Of a DNA stretch of 64,000 bases, positions 12,223 through 23,675 are shown piece by piece. The stretch covers positions 7,981,662 through 8,045,661 of the forward strand of contig JABACO010000003.1 in assembly GCA_013339895.1 (NCBI GenBank). Reading direction: 5' to 3'. The position numbers were made by a program, and so were the translations under genes. This stretch comes from Ephydatia muelleri (taxonomy: Eukaryota > Porifera > Demospongiae > Spongillida > Spongillidae). Under the pieces are notes generated by a model that saw only the letters and a program-made list of their open reading frames with translations, made no database searches and was not told the origin of the DNA. Numbering within the stretch: the first letter of the stretch is position 1; every line of letters begins with the position of its first letter.

Positions 12223-15200
12223 CAGATGCGGATACAGGGGGGGGGGGGGGGGGGGGGTCAAGGGTGTCCCCTTCCAGCCGATCATGAATAAATTAACGTG
12301 AATTAACGCAAATTAACCATATATCTTTCACCCACATTAACCACTTCTGGTTATCGTGGCGACGAAGCGGTCAGCAACGATACTCATTTTTTTTTCTCAA
12401 AACGAGCGAAAGAAACAGGTAATCATTTAACATGCGACTTCGCCGCATTGCCAGTGGAACTGTATGACTATTTTATTTTAATTGGTTAGCTACATGGTTA
12501 CAACAGACCAGCCATCCGACGAAGCTGAAGGCAGTTCAGGTTCGGGTTATGCATATGCAGCAGAGAATATTACAGCATCGCCGCAGCATCAAACAGCGGA
12601 TGTTTGCGGCACGATGTGGTCCTGATTTATTTTTCATCATAGGCCTACCCATCCCTTGTAAAATATATACGTGCAGAAATTGAATCACACAGCTGTCTCT
12701 AAAGTACCTGTTGCTCCACATCACGTAGCAATGACTCCCTAGGCAAGTTTTTTAGAACTACATGCACATATAGTTAGTAGAAATCTAATTCGGTCAGAAT
12801 AAATTGTGCTCCAGGGATGGCATTGTATCACCCTTTTGATGATACTGGCAGCCAAATGACTACACACTCTGAAATCAGTTTACCGGGTACATTAAAGTGT
12901 TTTAAATTTTTTTTTTAATAATGTCAATATTAATGTGCACAATATCATTTGTAGTCAGCAATTATGTATGTGAAATAACACAACAGTTGCAAACATCAGG
13001 TGAGTTATCACTACCAGTATGATACAGATCAAGTGTTATTTACTTACATAATTTAGGACGTTTGGTGTTAAATTATGACTATCGTATCATGCAAGCAGCT
13101 TGTGAAGATACTGAGATCCTTGTCACATACACACATGACATTGGTGATGTTGCCAGTGGTGTGGTACAGTCCATGTCACTTTTCGGCACAGGAAAAAGCG
13201 GGTTTTGCAAATATTGTGTACTGTTTCCTCCCACAACTTCTCAAATCAAAACAGGTGTTTTGGTATCCATTCCAATGAAGAAGTTTAATAAAGCAATAGG
13301 GAAGTGTGGTTACCTGGTCATGCATGAACAACTCGAATATCATAAAGATGCTGCAGTAAGGAGTATGTCCTTATGTGAAAATTTGGAACACCCAGAATCA
13401 AGCTTAGCTTATACAATTTCAAGTCTAAATAAAGAGTTTTATGATAATAATTTCAGTATTTTAAAATCAATAGTAAAGGCAATAATATTTTGTGGAAAAC
13501 AAAATATACCTTTACGTGGTCATCAAGATGATAGCACATCTACCACAGTTAATAAAGGAAATTTCTTAGCTCTCTTCCACAAAATGGCTGAAACTGATAC
13601 AGTATTAAAGAACTATCTTGAACATGGTAAAAGCAATGCTAAATGCACATCAAAAACAACACAAAATGAGATTATATTGATTATTGCTGATTTTGTTTGA
13701 AGACATACAACAAAATCATTACAGCTTTCAACCAGTTTTTTTTCTATTATAGCTGATGAAGTTACTGGGAAGTATGAGAATAAAGAAATATGATCTGTTT
13801 GTGTTGGTTTTATTGAAGTGGAGAACATTAGTGAAGTGTTCCTGGATTTTGTGGAATTAAACAGAACAATAGGTGCACATATTGCTGAAGCTACTATGCT
13901 AAGCTTGGCTCAAAACAAACTCAAATGCAGAGGACAAGCTTATGATGGAGCAGCTGCTACGACTTCTGAGAGAGTTGGCGTGCAGGCAACGATAAAAATT
14001 GCATCCTCACTAGCTTTATATACCCACTGCAGAAGCCATGTTCTTAGTCTTAGCATAGCCGCTGCTTGCAAGGTTCCTCAAATAAGTTGCATGGTAGATG
14101 TTATTAATGAATCATTCAAGTTTTTCAATGATTCACCCAAGCGGCAAATATTTTTGGAACATATTTTGGATGCTTTTGAATCAGATTGTACTAAAAGCAA
14201 GCTTCTGGGACTTAGTTGCACTCGTTGGGCGGAGCGGCATGCATGTTATGAGACATGTTATGACCTATATGTCTATATTTGATGCTGCTTAGAAGATATA
14301 GTTAATCCTTCTGTGTATCCAGATAAAAATTTGGATCAAAATTGGAATTGGGATTCTGAAACTAATGTAAAGGCTCAAGGTCTATTGCAGTCCTTGTAAT
14401 CAACACAAAACATTGTGGCATTTTTGATTGCAAAGAATGCTTTAGAATTAATTAGACCTATTGCTGTTAAGCTACAAAAGAAAGACCAAGACATTGTAGC
14501 AGCATCGAATATGATTGATTAAACATTTCGTAACATAAAGGATTTATGAGAGAAAACTGAAAGGGAGTTTTGTAATTGGTTTCAGATGTTAAAAAGATTG
14601 TGGAAGCTGTTGGTAGTGAAATTTGTGTACCACAATCCGCTGGGAAACAGATTTGTTGTGCAAATGCCACAACAGATGGTGCTACACCTGAAGGCTATTA
14701 CCGTGTGAATGTTGCAGTCCCATTTTTAGATCATTTACATCAAGAAATGAGTAACAGATTTGATCATGAGAACAGAGTAGGAAACGAATTGTTTAATTTG
14801 GCTCCAAGTATACTTATTACACTAAGTAATTTACAGCCATTAGTGGAAGGTTTGCTCTTTTGGAATCTTGATATGCCTTCACATTCATGAAATTAAATTG
14901 TGGCAAAATTACTGGACAAGAAGATCTGAAGTTTGTGATATCCCTGAAGATCTGTCTGCAAGTTTTGTCAGCTGTGATGCAGATGTGTATCCAAATATCC
15001 TAGTTCTATTAAACAATTGGGTGTACTCTACCTGTATCTAGCTGTGAAACAGAAAGGTCTTTCTCTGGCTACAGAACAATTAAAAGTTTTATTCGCAGTT
15101 CAATGACTACAGAGCGACTTGCTGGTCTAACTCTAATGCACCTGCATAATGACATTGAATTGATGTTGACTGACCTAATTTGCCAGCAGTATATTAGTAA

Positions 15201-15545
15201 AAATAACAGAAGAATGTTTAAATCTTGTATTTTGTTCGAGTAAGTGCATGTGCCATATTGCATTTCATTCATACATGTTTTAAACTGTCGTGTCATTCAA
15301 TATAAATGTTGCTGTGTTGAAACTTTGTTTCCTTTGCATTGCATGACACATGCAATAATTTAACGCATTCAGCATCAATATAGTTTTGAACACATAACAC
15401 AGCACCAAACATATACAAGTATGTTTTTGAGCTAATGAAGCACTTCTATGTATAGGTTTTCTTTCGCCCCACTTCAAAGCCTTCAATATTGATACATAGT
15501 CAGTGCGTTAAATGCGGGACCCCCAAAAGCTTCCGCGCTTCGCGC

Positions 15546-15576
<31 letters not shown>

Positions 15577-15652
15577 CCTCCCGCAACCTTCCCCCTATTC
15601 ATTATCCATGTCGGACACCCCCCTTCCAGAATTCCTGTATCTGCCCTCCCTG
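12223..15652 (+). mobile_element. hAT DNA transposon, 3.4 kb
   Basis: The left end CAGATGCGGATACAGG is followed by a G-tract and GTGTCCCCTTCCAG. The right end, read inward, is CAGGGAGGGCAGATACAGGA followed by TTCTGGAAGGGGGGTGTCC, so the ends are imperfect inverted repeats of about 35 bp. Flanks GCACTGAG and TCCCTGAG are probably a worn 8-bp target duplication (6 of 8 match), as expected for hAT. The element carries a decayed transposase at 13062-15240 and a G homopolymer near 15549-15575. It lies inside a MITE. Confidence 0.7.
13062..15240 (+). pseudogene. hAT transposase (ZMYM1/DUF4371-like), several breaks
   Basis: Order along the gene: a zinc patch GKSGFCKYCVLFPP (13189-13230); the DUF4371-type core with FCGKQNIPLRGHQDD (13492-13533) and NKGNFLALFHKMAE (13552-13593); then AYDGAAATTSERVGVQATIK (13939-13998), YTHCRSHVLSLSIAAACK (14020-14073) and GLSCTRWAERHACYE (14208-14252). 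The C-terminal hAT dimerisation domain has SCETERSFSGYRTIKSF at 15039-15089 and TTERLAGLTLMHLHNDIEL at 15106-15162. At least four interruptions separate the blocks (near 13698, 14281, 14890 and 15030). The closest relatives I recall are zinc finger MYM-type protein 1-like and P52rIPK-like proteins. It would cut and rejoin the element's own ends in the nucleus if intact. Confidence 0.8.
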
Positions 15653-16600
15653 AGAATCTGAGTATTTGTCATGGAGTTGTAAGGTGCTGAATTTTTTATT
15701 CTATACATTTCAATGCAAGCGTTATGTCGCACTGAAACGATCACATATGATGATTATTATTAGACTCAGGCCTCATGCGAACATCTTAAACATCAAGATT
15801 TTACTAAATTGCAGTACTTATAAAAACTGCCATTGCTCAGGCAAGTTTGATTTTAGGAGCAGCATGATGTACCAATGTTCATAACAGCTAAAATTTCCTG
15901 AGATGGCAAGCCATACATAGGCGGTCATCTTGCTTTTTATTTCAAATTGAATTTTAAACAAGTTTATAATGTACTATAAATCGGTCTGATTATGATATAT
16001 GCACTTCGAAAAATTATTCCATTAACCATTCTTTAACTAAAATCAAGACAGAAAATTAAATTCTACCGCGCATAATTTATTCATATAAGTATGCCATTGC
16101 GTCATCTGCCAAAATTATTTAACAAATATTGGCAATAATTGTCTAATGCACGGCTGTTTCGAGTGGACAAAAGGCTTATAAATAGAACACACTGACATCA
16201 TTTACGGTTCAAGTCAATCATGGCTACTCGCCATCTCATTAAAAGTTCACCCATCAAAAATGCAAAACTTGTAGCAGTAATGCACATCTTGAAACCATTT
16301 AAAACTAGTTTGGTTTTTATTTTCACTTAAACGCATGTCCCAACGCGTAGCGTGATTCTACACTTTGCCACGCGCATATTGTACTCTCCAAATGGCGCGA
16401 AAAATGCCATCCAGTCAGGCCTTCGTATCTTTTTTTCCGCCCTTATAAGTGGTACAAAAAGACGCAGGAGTGGAACGATCAATCTTTTTCACGTAAGAAT
16501 ATGTGTTTTACTCGTGGTGCCGCAGTTCCTGCCACTCACAGAAATACATAATAACACACCATCCGCTTCATGAATAATGCGCACCACCTCATAATTAGCT

Positions 16601-17900
16601 ATGGAATCCCACCACAAATGCCGATCGGTGGATCTCTGCATGGTATGTGGGTGGAGACTTCATAGAGGAGTCAAAGCCAAGGGCAAACCACCAAAGCTAG
16701 AGCCTACATACCAGTGCAGCACCTACACTAATAGTCTTTAGTCTCAGTATCTCAACAGACCAGAAGGAGATCCACCCACAATTGTTCTGCACATTTGTGC
16801 CATAAGGCAATGTTGAGGTTGCAGGTGTAAGAACCAATGCAAGTGTGTCAAGTGCAGCCATATAACTGGTCCACACACACTGCTGACACTTGTAAGGTAC
16901 AGGTTCATGTAGCTTAACATGTTATGCTGTAGGCATGTAAACCATTTTACAAGTATAGCAGCTATGGTACACACCAACAGGCATCATGGCTGTGATAGAC
17001 CACCTGCTATTATCACCACAGTACTGGTGCTTTCTGTGTCAACAAAACAGATATTGTCAATGGTAGATGCAGTTAAGTGTCCAATTTGTTTGTACATGCT
17101 ACATCAACATATAGAGCTACCATGCCATGCCTATGTTTGTAGCTCGTGTCTTAAGGAGTGGATTCGTGTCACTGTACGACTCAAGTGCCCCTGCTGCTAT
17201 TCAGTCACCAGTCTTCAGCCCGCCGAGCTCATACAGCCTCCAGAGCTTATCATTCGGTTGCTTGGTGAGATAATGGTGCATTGTACATCTAGTGGGACAG
17301 ATGTTATGGCTTGAGCTTACAACACACCCCATTGCCGTCAGCACAACAAGCCAGCACAAGTTCTACATGAACTTCAAAACAGCATAATCCAACCACCTAC
17401 GGGAGGAGCAGTAAGTACATACCTGCAATGTTACAGTTTCTGTATCAAACTAGCACATGCTTAGAAGCAGTCTCACACTAACACAGAACTTCATTTTAAA
17501 CAGGCAATTTCACACACGTGTACACACCACATACACACACATGCTCAGAAACAATCTCACACTAACACAGAAGTTCATTGCATTTTTATTTTAACAGGCA
17601 ATACTATCAAGGATGTTTTAATACCTTTGATGCCAAGTTCAAAGGTACCAGAAGAACTATAAAAGTGCACATCCAAGAACACCAGATGTTGGATTGCATT
17701 CGTTCCCACCTCGCTGGATGTGGGTTGATAGGTGAGAAGGGGGCCGAGTCTATCCACTCCTAGTACAACAGCCTTGCAGCTACGTATAAAACCATCCCTG
17801 ATCCAATAGACAGGCTGAAGTGCATTATGAAGGAACACTACTTAAAGGTCTCTCTTCAAATTCAGAGTGCCACACCTCCTAAACTTAAGCTTACGTAGAT
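16601..17900 (+). pseudogene. RING protein resembling the RAG1 N-terminal region, plus transposase tail
   Basis: From ATG 16601: MESHHKCRSVDLCMVCGWRL, then a Cys-poor linker and HICAIRQC near 16790, a Cys/His-rich block (CKNQCKCVKCSH, about 16823-16858), and a RING at 17077-17204 reading CPICL, LPCHAYVCSSC and LKCPCC. Its order (CxxC block, His-Cys block, RING) is that of the N-terminal half of RAG1 and of the N-RAG-TP elements described in molluscs. In the RING the usual CxHxxC is CHxxxC, so one zinc ligand looks shifted. In-frame stops lie at about 16742, 16814 and 16916, and a stop ends the block at 17312-17314. A second block at 17600-17870 reads GLIGEKGAESIHS and IDRLKCIMKEHYLKV, a C-terminal pattern I recall from the same element group. 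The gene is dead here. RAG1 kinship is inference from layout. Confidence 0.5.
17462..17600. repeat. Duplicated intron 3' region
   Basis: TCTCACACTAACACAGAACT (17468) up to TTTAAACAGGCAA is repeated about 87 bp later as TCTCACACTAACACAGAAGT up to TTTTAACAGGCAA. Both copies end in a pyrimidine/A stretch and AG, giving two tandem candidate splice acceptors for the second block of the RAG1-N-like gene. Confidence 0.6.
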
Positions 17901-19111
17901 GCAATGCTCAATAACACCATATTTATTCTCATGTTTCTTCACTAGACAGCACAACCTAATGGATTCAAGAGTGTTTGATGGTGGGCTAAAATGTTGAAAT
18001 GCATGGCATCGTGATTCAGGCAAGCCAGGTTAAGCTAGGTACATGTAGGTGAGGTCAATGGCGTCAAACATCGAGGAAATATTGCAATATTCCAAACGCC
18101 TACTGCGTGAGTTAGGAATCGCGGCACCACGAGTTTTATTGAAAATCTTACAGCCAAACCTATCTCAGTTATATTATAAAAGTTTCAGGGTACTTCATAA
18201 GGGCGGAAAAAGTACCAGAGCAATCTGTATCCCCTGACCTCAAACAACACACACAGAATTCGCGAGCGTGTAACATATTGTCGACAGAATATAAGCGGCA
18301 TTAACTCACATCATTCAGAGCGCCAGACAATATAGAAGTAGGATCCGAAGTGTAAAGAAGAGTTAAAAACAGTCCTCGTGGTAAAAAAGGACCATCTTTA
18401 AGCCCATGTTGGTTGCTAAGGTCGTCGTTGCTATGAAAAAATTTCGTATCAAGAGGCGTAGCCTTTTTGTCACAGGATCAATGGAAATGAAACAGCCGTG
18501 AATGGTGAATTAATGTGTACAATAATTTAATTTAGCTGAAGATTAACAAGGCTGCTGAGCTAATAGCAAGCCAGGTAGCTAAGTGGAAACCTTTTCCCTA
18601 GCCTCCTTCCCCCAATTCCCATAGGTCTAGACTGCCAGCTAGAGGGACACCCACCCACCCTAGCTCACTGCTAATGCATTATGGTGAAGGCTATTATATT
18701 ATTTTATTATATACAAGACGTCGTCATTGACACTTTTGACCTATATAGTGGGGTTTTTTCACTTGAAGTTTATTCAGAGTGTTCGTTTAGCCTGCATGCA
18801 GCTCGATGAATGAAGCGTGTAGGCTAGGCATGTGCACTGATACGCTTTCCAATACAGCTACGACCTACGTAGGCTTCTCAGTCTTACCTAGATCGATTAA
18901 CATCAAGTCTGCATGTGCCACATTTTCAATATTTGTCTGCATGTGTGCGGCTGGAGCGTCGATCAATACACGTAAAGCGCTTAACTGCGGAGCACCCTCT
19001 GGGACTTCGCCAATGGAAGAGCGCTATCACAATATATACTTACATTATGGAAAGCTTTGTCTACACATCGGGGCGCTGAGCAGTCTACCACTAGGCCAAA
19101 GCCCTGCATCA

Positions 19112-19333
19112 GGAAATTTAATATGGCGCCGAAGGCGCCCTCGTCTAGTGGTCGTGCAGTGGTCGTTGACGGCCAAAACATTGCTAAAAAATTATAGTGT
19201 AAGACGGGTGCTTTTTGACACTGGATTCGGATTCCGGGTGCAAATTGACCTGGTCCCGCGCGCCTTCGGCGCGGCCCTGAACCCTAAACCCTAAACCCTA
19301 AATATATATTCTAACCGCGTCAATGCCGCGTCT
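19112..19333. repeat. Extra block in copy A with CCCTAAA telomere-like repeats
   Basis: Copies B and C read CCCTGCATCAGGGTCAAAGC directly. Copy A has about 220 bp between CATCAG and GGGTC. The block includes GGCGCCGAAGGCGCC, CGCGCCTTCGGCGCG and three CCCTAAA units (about 19278-19301). A related GGCGCCGAAGGC patch occurs at 27103. It could be a small SINE-like or filler insertion. No clear target duplication was seen. Confidence 0.55.
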
Positions 19334-19469
19334 TAGGGTCAAAGCACACTCCACCCCTCTCCCATGTTATGGCATCAGGCCCAACCCCTGTCTCTGCACA
19401 CAGTATGTGGTTTGTGTGAACATAGATACATGTAATGTGCAGTTAAAACATACACAATTTGTGCTATTG

Positions 19470-20000
19470 CTAGTTAGCAATTAGTTTACATGTACTGTGG
19501 CTGCACCAATACGTATGTCTGGTATGCTTATCTTCACCTCTTCCGAGGTTCCAAATGGTGTCAGTGGGAAGGCCTGTTCTGGCAGCTACTGTACACGGCT
19601 GCACCAATGTGGGTGTTGTATTTGGCTGGATTGTAGCCACATAGCTCCACCATACCAGGGATAGAAAGGTGGAGCAGAAGCTCTTAGATGTGAGTGTTCT
19701 CCCATCTTTGAAGTGGAAGAGGGGTGAGGAGTGAGTGGAACAGTGACAGCATTCTCTGTAGGCCTCCATTGCTGGAACTGGACACATGTGCCTGCCTTTG
19801 GTACACTAAACACACCTGCCCATCTGGTTGGTTTTGGACCACTTGATGAAGAAGTGCAGCCCTCCAGACCAGCAGACATCTTGCCTGGTAGGTTGGAACC
19901 TAGGGTCAAAACTCCGATTATTGAGTAAATTCGCTGAGCCTGAGGTAGATGACTCCAGATGGTCAGTCTCAACAGTGGGTTCCTGGACCCTGCTGTTCTT
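19470..20000 (-). pseudogene. Tyrosine-recombinase fossil in copy A
   Basis: A broken remnant of the C-terminal part of a tyrosine recombinase of the kind carried by DIRS/Ngaro retroelements or Crypton transposons. Telling patches are the 'WSKTNQMGR' strand and the 'RTGLPTDTIWNLGRG' helix region with a following His/Tyr segment. The same remnant sits at the matching place in copies B and C, so it was already part of the family before it spread. It is clearly an old fossil. Confidence 0.55.
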
Positions 20001-20885
20001 CACCAGTACAAAAAAATAGATACAGGATTGTCATGTTGTCTCATCTCCATAGAAACAGTCCCAAACAGACTTTTAAAACAGAGCTCTCTTATTGAACCCT
20101 AGAACAACAAAGTACCAGGACATTATGCAACAGACTAAAATGCCTCTACCACTAGGCCAAAGGCTTTGCATCAGGCCACTCACCCCCCTCCCAACATGTA
20201 CTTGATTGTGAAGTTTATGGCATCAGGACTAATGCTCCCATGCATGCCATCACCATCGCTGCACACAATGTGTGGTTTGTATATAGGTGCTACACATATA
20301 CATGTATAGTGTGTGCTTTTAAGACATACGTGTACAGGTACACAGTTTGTTCTCTTAGAACTGGGAGTTCACAACACCTACCAGGCAACCTAACATCAGA
20401 TTAGCTAATCACAGTTTACATAGCATACAATGGACCTAATTTATTTTCAAGGGCCATACAATTGTAATTCAGTACATGTATGTACTTGTGCAAGGGTCCA
20501 GGTGTTTGTAGGTTTTAGTCCACTTCAATTCCATCTGAATAGTTATCCTCATCTTCACTCTCCTCATCTTTGCCTACGTGTTCATCACCACCTGTACCAC
20601 GCTGGACCTACAATGTACCTAACTGTACATAGACCTATACTAGTACCCTGGACCTATATAGGCCTATCCTGGACCTACGTACCTACATAGGCCTACCCTG
20701 GACCTACATGTACCTACATACAATGTAGGTCTACCCTGGACCTACATACCTACTGTTCTCAGAGAAAACTACATGTACCCCAGGCAGTCTAACATCAGAT
20801 TAGGCTAATCACAGTTTACATAGCACACAATATTGTAAGGTCAAGCACATAATGAATAGGTCTATACTAGCACACACTTGTAAGC

Positions 20886-20886
<1 letters not shown>

Positions 20887-20983
<97 letters not shown>

Positions 20984-21024
20984 TACACACACACACTGTA
21001 CAAACACACACACACTAACAACAC
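20887..21024. repeat. (CA)n microsatellite
   Basis: Pure CA from about 20887 to 20980, then interrupted CA to 21024. The same array stands at the matching place in copies B (49420-49522) and C (as GT, 53949-54047), so it travelled with the carrier family. Confidence 0.95.
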
Positions 21025-21353
21025 ACACAGCTCATAGACTTACTCTGTTCTGGCTTCACAAACAACTTAGTTTTGCATTCAAGCAAAGGGCTCCTGAATT
21101 GTAGAAATTTTGTCCATAGTATTTTACAACTGAGGGAGTGGGTGCAGAGATAGTACCTGTACCACTCTTATACTGGATGCCAATTGTTGTCTCTCCATCT
21201 GATGCATTCAAAATAGTACGAATGTTGTGTTGTTATCCACACATATGGGATGGTTGTATTTCCCATACATGGTCCCAATGAGCTTTTTCAAACCAAAACT
21301 TATACACAAGCATGCATACACATCACACATACATATACAGATTATAGATACTT

Positions 21354-21453
21354 ACATACATATACATACATACATACATGCATCATACATACATACATAC
21401 ATACATACATACATACATACATGTACATACATGCATACATACATACATACACA

Positions 21454-21493
<40 letters not shown>

Positions 21494-21640
21494 CAGCATG
21501 CAGACTGAGAGGGAGAGAGGAAAGATTCATAGCCACTTACACAAGAGATACACAATCTGCGCGTGCACACACACACATACACGCGCGCGCACTCACATAC
21601 ATACACACGCACGCACTCACGCGCGCACAGAACACGCGCA
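21354..21640. repeat. (CATA)n then (CA)n with CG-rich ending
   Basis: CATA repeats from about 21354 to 21450, CA to about 21496, then a CACACG/CGCGCAC-rich stretch to 21640. It is specific to the divergent right part of copy A. Confidence 0.9.
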
Positions 21641-22317
21641 CACGAAGAAGTGGACGAATACACTTACATGTATACTCTCACTTGGTACAGCCAACGACTA
21701 ATGCTAGTAGTTAGTAGTCCTTGGTACAGCCAGCGAATATCGAATAGATGTCCTGGACACGAGCTCGAGCCAGCTATACTAGTACAGTACTCAGCAACTT
21801 AACTATCGTACACGTATAAGCTAAGTAACCTTTAATATATAAGCTAACGTACCAGTTAATTAATTGTGTTGCATGTAGCCATATATCCGTATCCATGGAA
21901 GCTACATTAAAAACACTCAACAAGATGGCGCTAATTGAATCCTAGTCCTTGTGACCCAAAACAATTTAAAATTCAAATGGCCAAAATCTATACTAGGTAA
22001 ATTTTTTAAAATACCTCTAAAAATAATACAACTGCATGATCTCTTATTCTGGGGGCCCACAAAATCTGAATCTAAACTGGTGTAAGAATTATGAGCTGCA
22101 GAATACATTAATTAGATGTGTTTTTTGTTCAGCTAAATCAAGATCGCACGTACCTGAAGCAATATTGATAGCCACAAAAGTTTTACTCTATTACGTTATT
22201 AATTAACAATCAAGTTTATAAACAGCCGTTCATTTTCTATGGGAGTTATCCGGAAGTATACGCGAATTTACAAACCGCAACAATTGTCAATTCTCTTTGA
22301 CCGCGCATTTCTGGATA

Positions 22318-23007
22318 TGGTTTAGTAACAAGGCATGTAGTGTAGTTCATTGCTGGGAAATGTACAGTGTACGCATAATGATTTTGCTGCTACTTTACTA
22401 CATGTACCAGAGCATATTGCTGTGAATAATGCTACACGTGTAGGAGGTCTTGATCAAGTGCATTGAATGCACACATGCAGGGCACTATCTGAAGCTACAG
22501 CAGAGAGGGTGTTCTGTATGCAGTTCAGTCCCTCAGACCCAAGTCATCTTGTACGTGGGAATGGTCACTGTAAGAACCACCAAAGTGTATAGCTTGTGGA
22601 GGTCATCTGTGAGTGTGATTCTTGCACGTTTATGATGAACCTGTGCATGTGTGTTCAAGTTGCACATGTTGTATTAAAAAGTGGAGTGGGTGCATGCCCT
22701 ATGGTGTAATTTGATAGTATGCAAAAACATGGAGATTCATCACTTGTACCAGACGTGCTTAGTAACACAAATATGTAGGCATTTATGCAATAACATGGAA
22801 GGGTGTGTCCCCAGTTTGGCAGGAGCCCCATACCAAAGTTGTATGGATCTGATCAGACGGAAGGTCGGCGTAATGCAGCAGAGTGGACGTTTGTGTGGCT
22901 TTTCATTCACACACATTTCGTAGTGCCGGATGGATTGTTAGTAGCCTCAAAAGGTTTTATAATGCTCTGATGATAAAAGAAGTGTATGTATTATGGTAGG
23001 AGATCAT
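22318..23007. other. Stretch without a recognised gene
   Basis: Weak Cys-rich reading on the plus strand (around 22500-22690: CSVCSS, CSSCTCCIKKW with frame changes) suggests a dead zinc-binding exon, but I cannot name it. Nothing else was recognised. Confidence 0.3.
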
Positions 23008-23254
23008 TGGGATCATTTCTGCAAAAAGGGAACTAACGCATACATTATAAAATTTCCCATACGCGCAATAGAAATGTAACGCTTGCGTTGAAATATATGG
23101 CGAATTAAGAATGAATCACAATCTAATGACAGATGCTCCAATTCTCAGTGCATAAGGAGCAATGTGTAGAGGACATTTCAGACTTCCAAAATATCAAAGA
23201 ATATGAAATCTTGAAAACCCAAGCATTAGGTCTCTTTTCGCTGAAACGATCCCA
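23008..23254. mobile_element. MITE copy 2, whole, 247 bp
   Basis: Ends TGGGATCATTTCTGC at 23008 and GCTGAAACGATCCCA at 23240-23254 are inverted repeats, extending inward imperfectly (AAAAGGGAACTAACGCAT against ATTAGGTCTCTTTTCGC). No coding capacity. It matches the MITE halves on either side of the hAT at 12223-15652. Confidence 0.75.
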
Positions 23255-23675
23255 AATGTAGTTAAAAAAACACAGTGACCTTTACATGTGCATCTCGTTT
23301 AATTATCCAGCATGTAGTAACATGGTATCTATTTTTGGCTTAGTTACACAATGTAGGTATGGAGTGGTGATTTTTTTTTTTTTAATGGCCCTACTCATTT
23401 TAAAGGCACAAGTGTGTAATGGTATGTGTGCATTTGCAGTAAATGCACATTAATATATTCATGAGCACAGGAACATAATAAGGAATGATGGGGAAATGAG
23501 CAATGTGTACTATCTGTACTCTGACTCAAAGCAATCATGATGTGCACTATACAGAGAGAAGTTTAGGATTGTCATAGTCACAGTAAAGTTACATTAGGTT
23601 GTAGAATTCCCATAGCACAATGGTTAAATTTTAATTAATGTGATTTGTGATGAAAAAAATGATTATGCAGCTCAT

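Larger units (their letters stand above)
12112..15745. mobile_element. MITE copy 1, split by a hAT transposon
   Basis: The left end TGGGATCATTTCCGCGCAAA at 12112 and the right end TGAAACGATCACA at 15733-15745 are the terminal repeats of the same MITE seen whole at 23008-23254. The sequence just left of the hAT (about 12160-12222) is the reverse complement of 23140-23220. The sequence just right of it (15653-15745) continues the same alignment (CATTTCAATGCAAGCGTTA). MITE length without the insertion is about 205 bp. The whole copy at 23 kb acts as an empty site. Confidence 0.65.
16149..18500 (+). mobile_element. CAC-ended DNA transposon, 2352 bp, with RAG1-N-like gene
   Basis: The ends are CACGGCTGTTTC at 16149-16160 and its exact reverse complement GAAACAGCCGTG at 18489-18500, with weaker similarity further in (ACAAAAGGCT). 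The 4-bp target duplication AATG lies at 16145-16148 and 18501-18504. Copy B of the host repeat gives the empty site: GTCAAATGGTG has one AATG where this copy has two. A CAC start and 4-bp duplication fit the CMC/Chapaev type. Inside are the RING gene fragment at 16601-17313, a transposase-like tail at 17578-17900, and a duplicated intron end. Confidence 0.8.
15896..22315. mobile_element. Carrier repeat, copy A, with a nested CACGG element
   Basis: Same family as copies B and C. The left end near 15896 is worn (TCCTGAGATGG), followed by CCATACATAGGCGGTCATC. The right end is CATTTCTGGA at 22306-22315 followed by TA. It aligns with copy B from 15905 to 21139. From there to about 22240 it differs from B and C, then matches again at the very end (CAAACCGC, GACCGCGCATTTCTGGA). 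It carries the nested element 16149-18500, a tyrosine-recombinase fossil near 19470-20000, an extra 220-bp block at 19112-19333, and CA and CATA microsatellites. Length without the nested element is about 4.06 kb. No transposase of its own was recognised, so it is probably non-autonomous. Confidence 0.65.

Noticed and set aside
18806-19294. 162-codon frame in copy A
   Set aside because: It crosses the carrier repeat and the extra block seen only in copy A; not kept in copies B or C.
20852-21714. Open frames rich in Thr-His or Cys-Val around CA/CATA arrays
   Set aside because: Products of dinucleotide and tetranucleotide repeats; also at 49.4, 53.9 and 62.0 kb.
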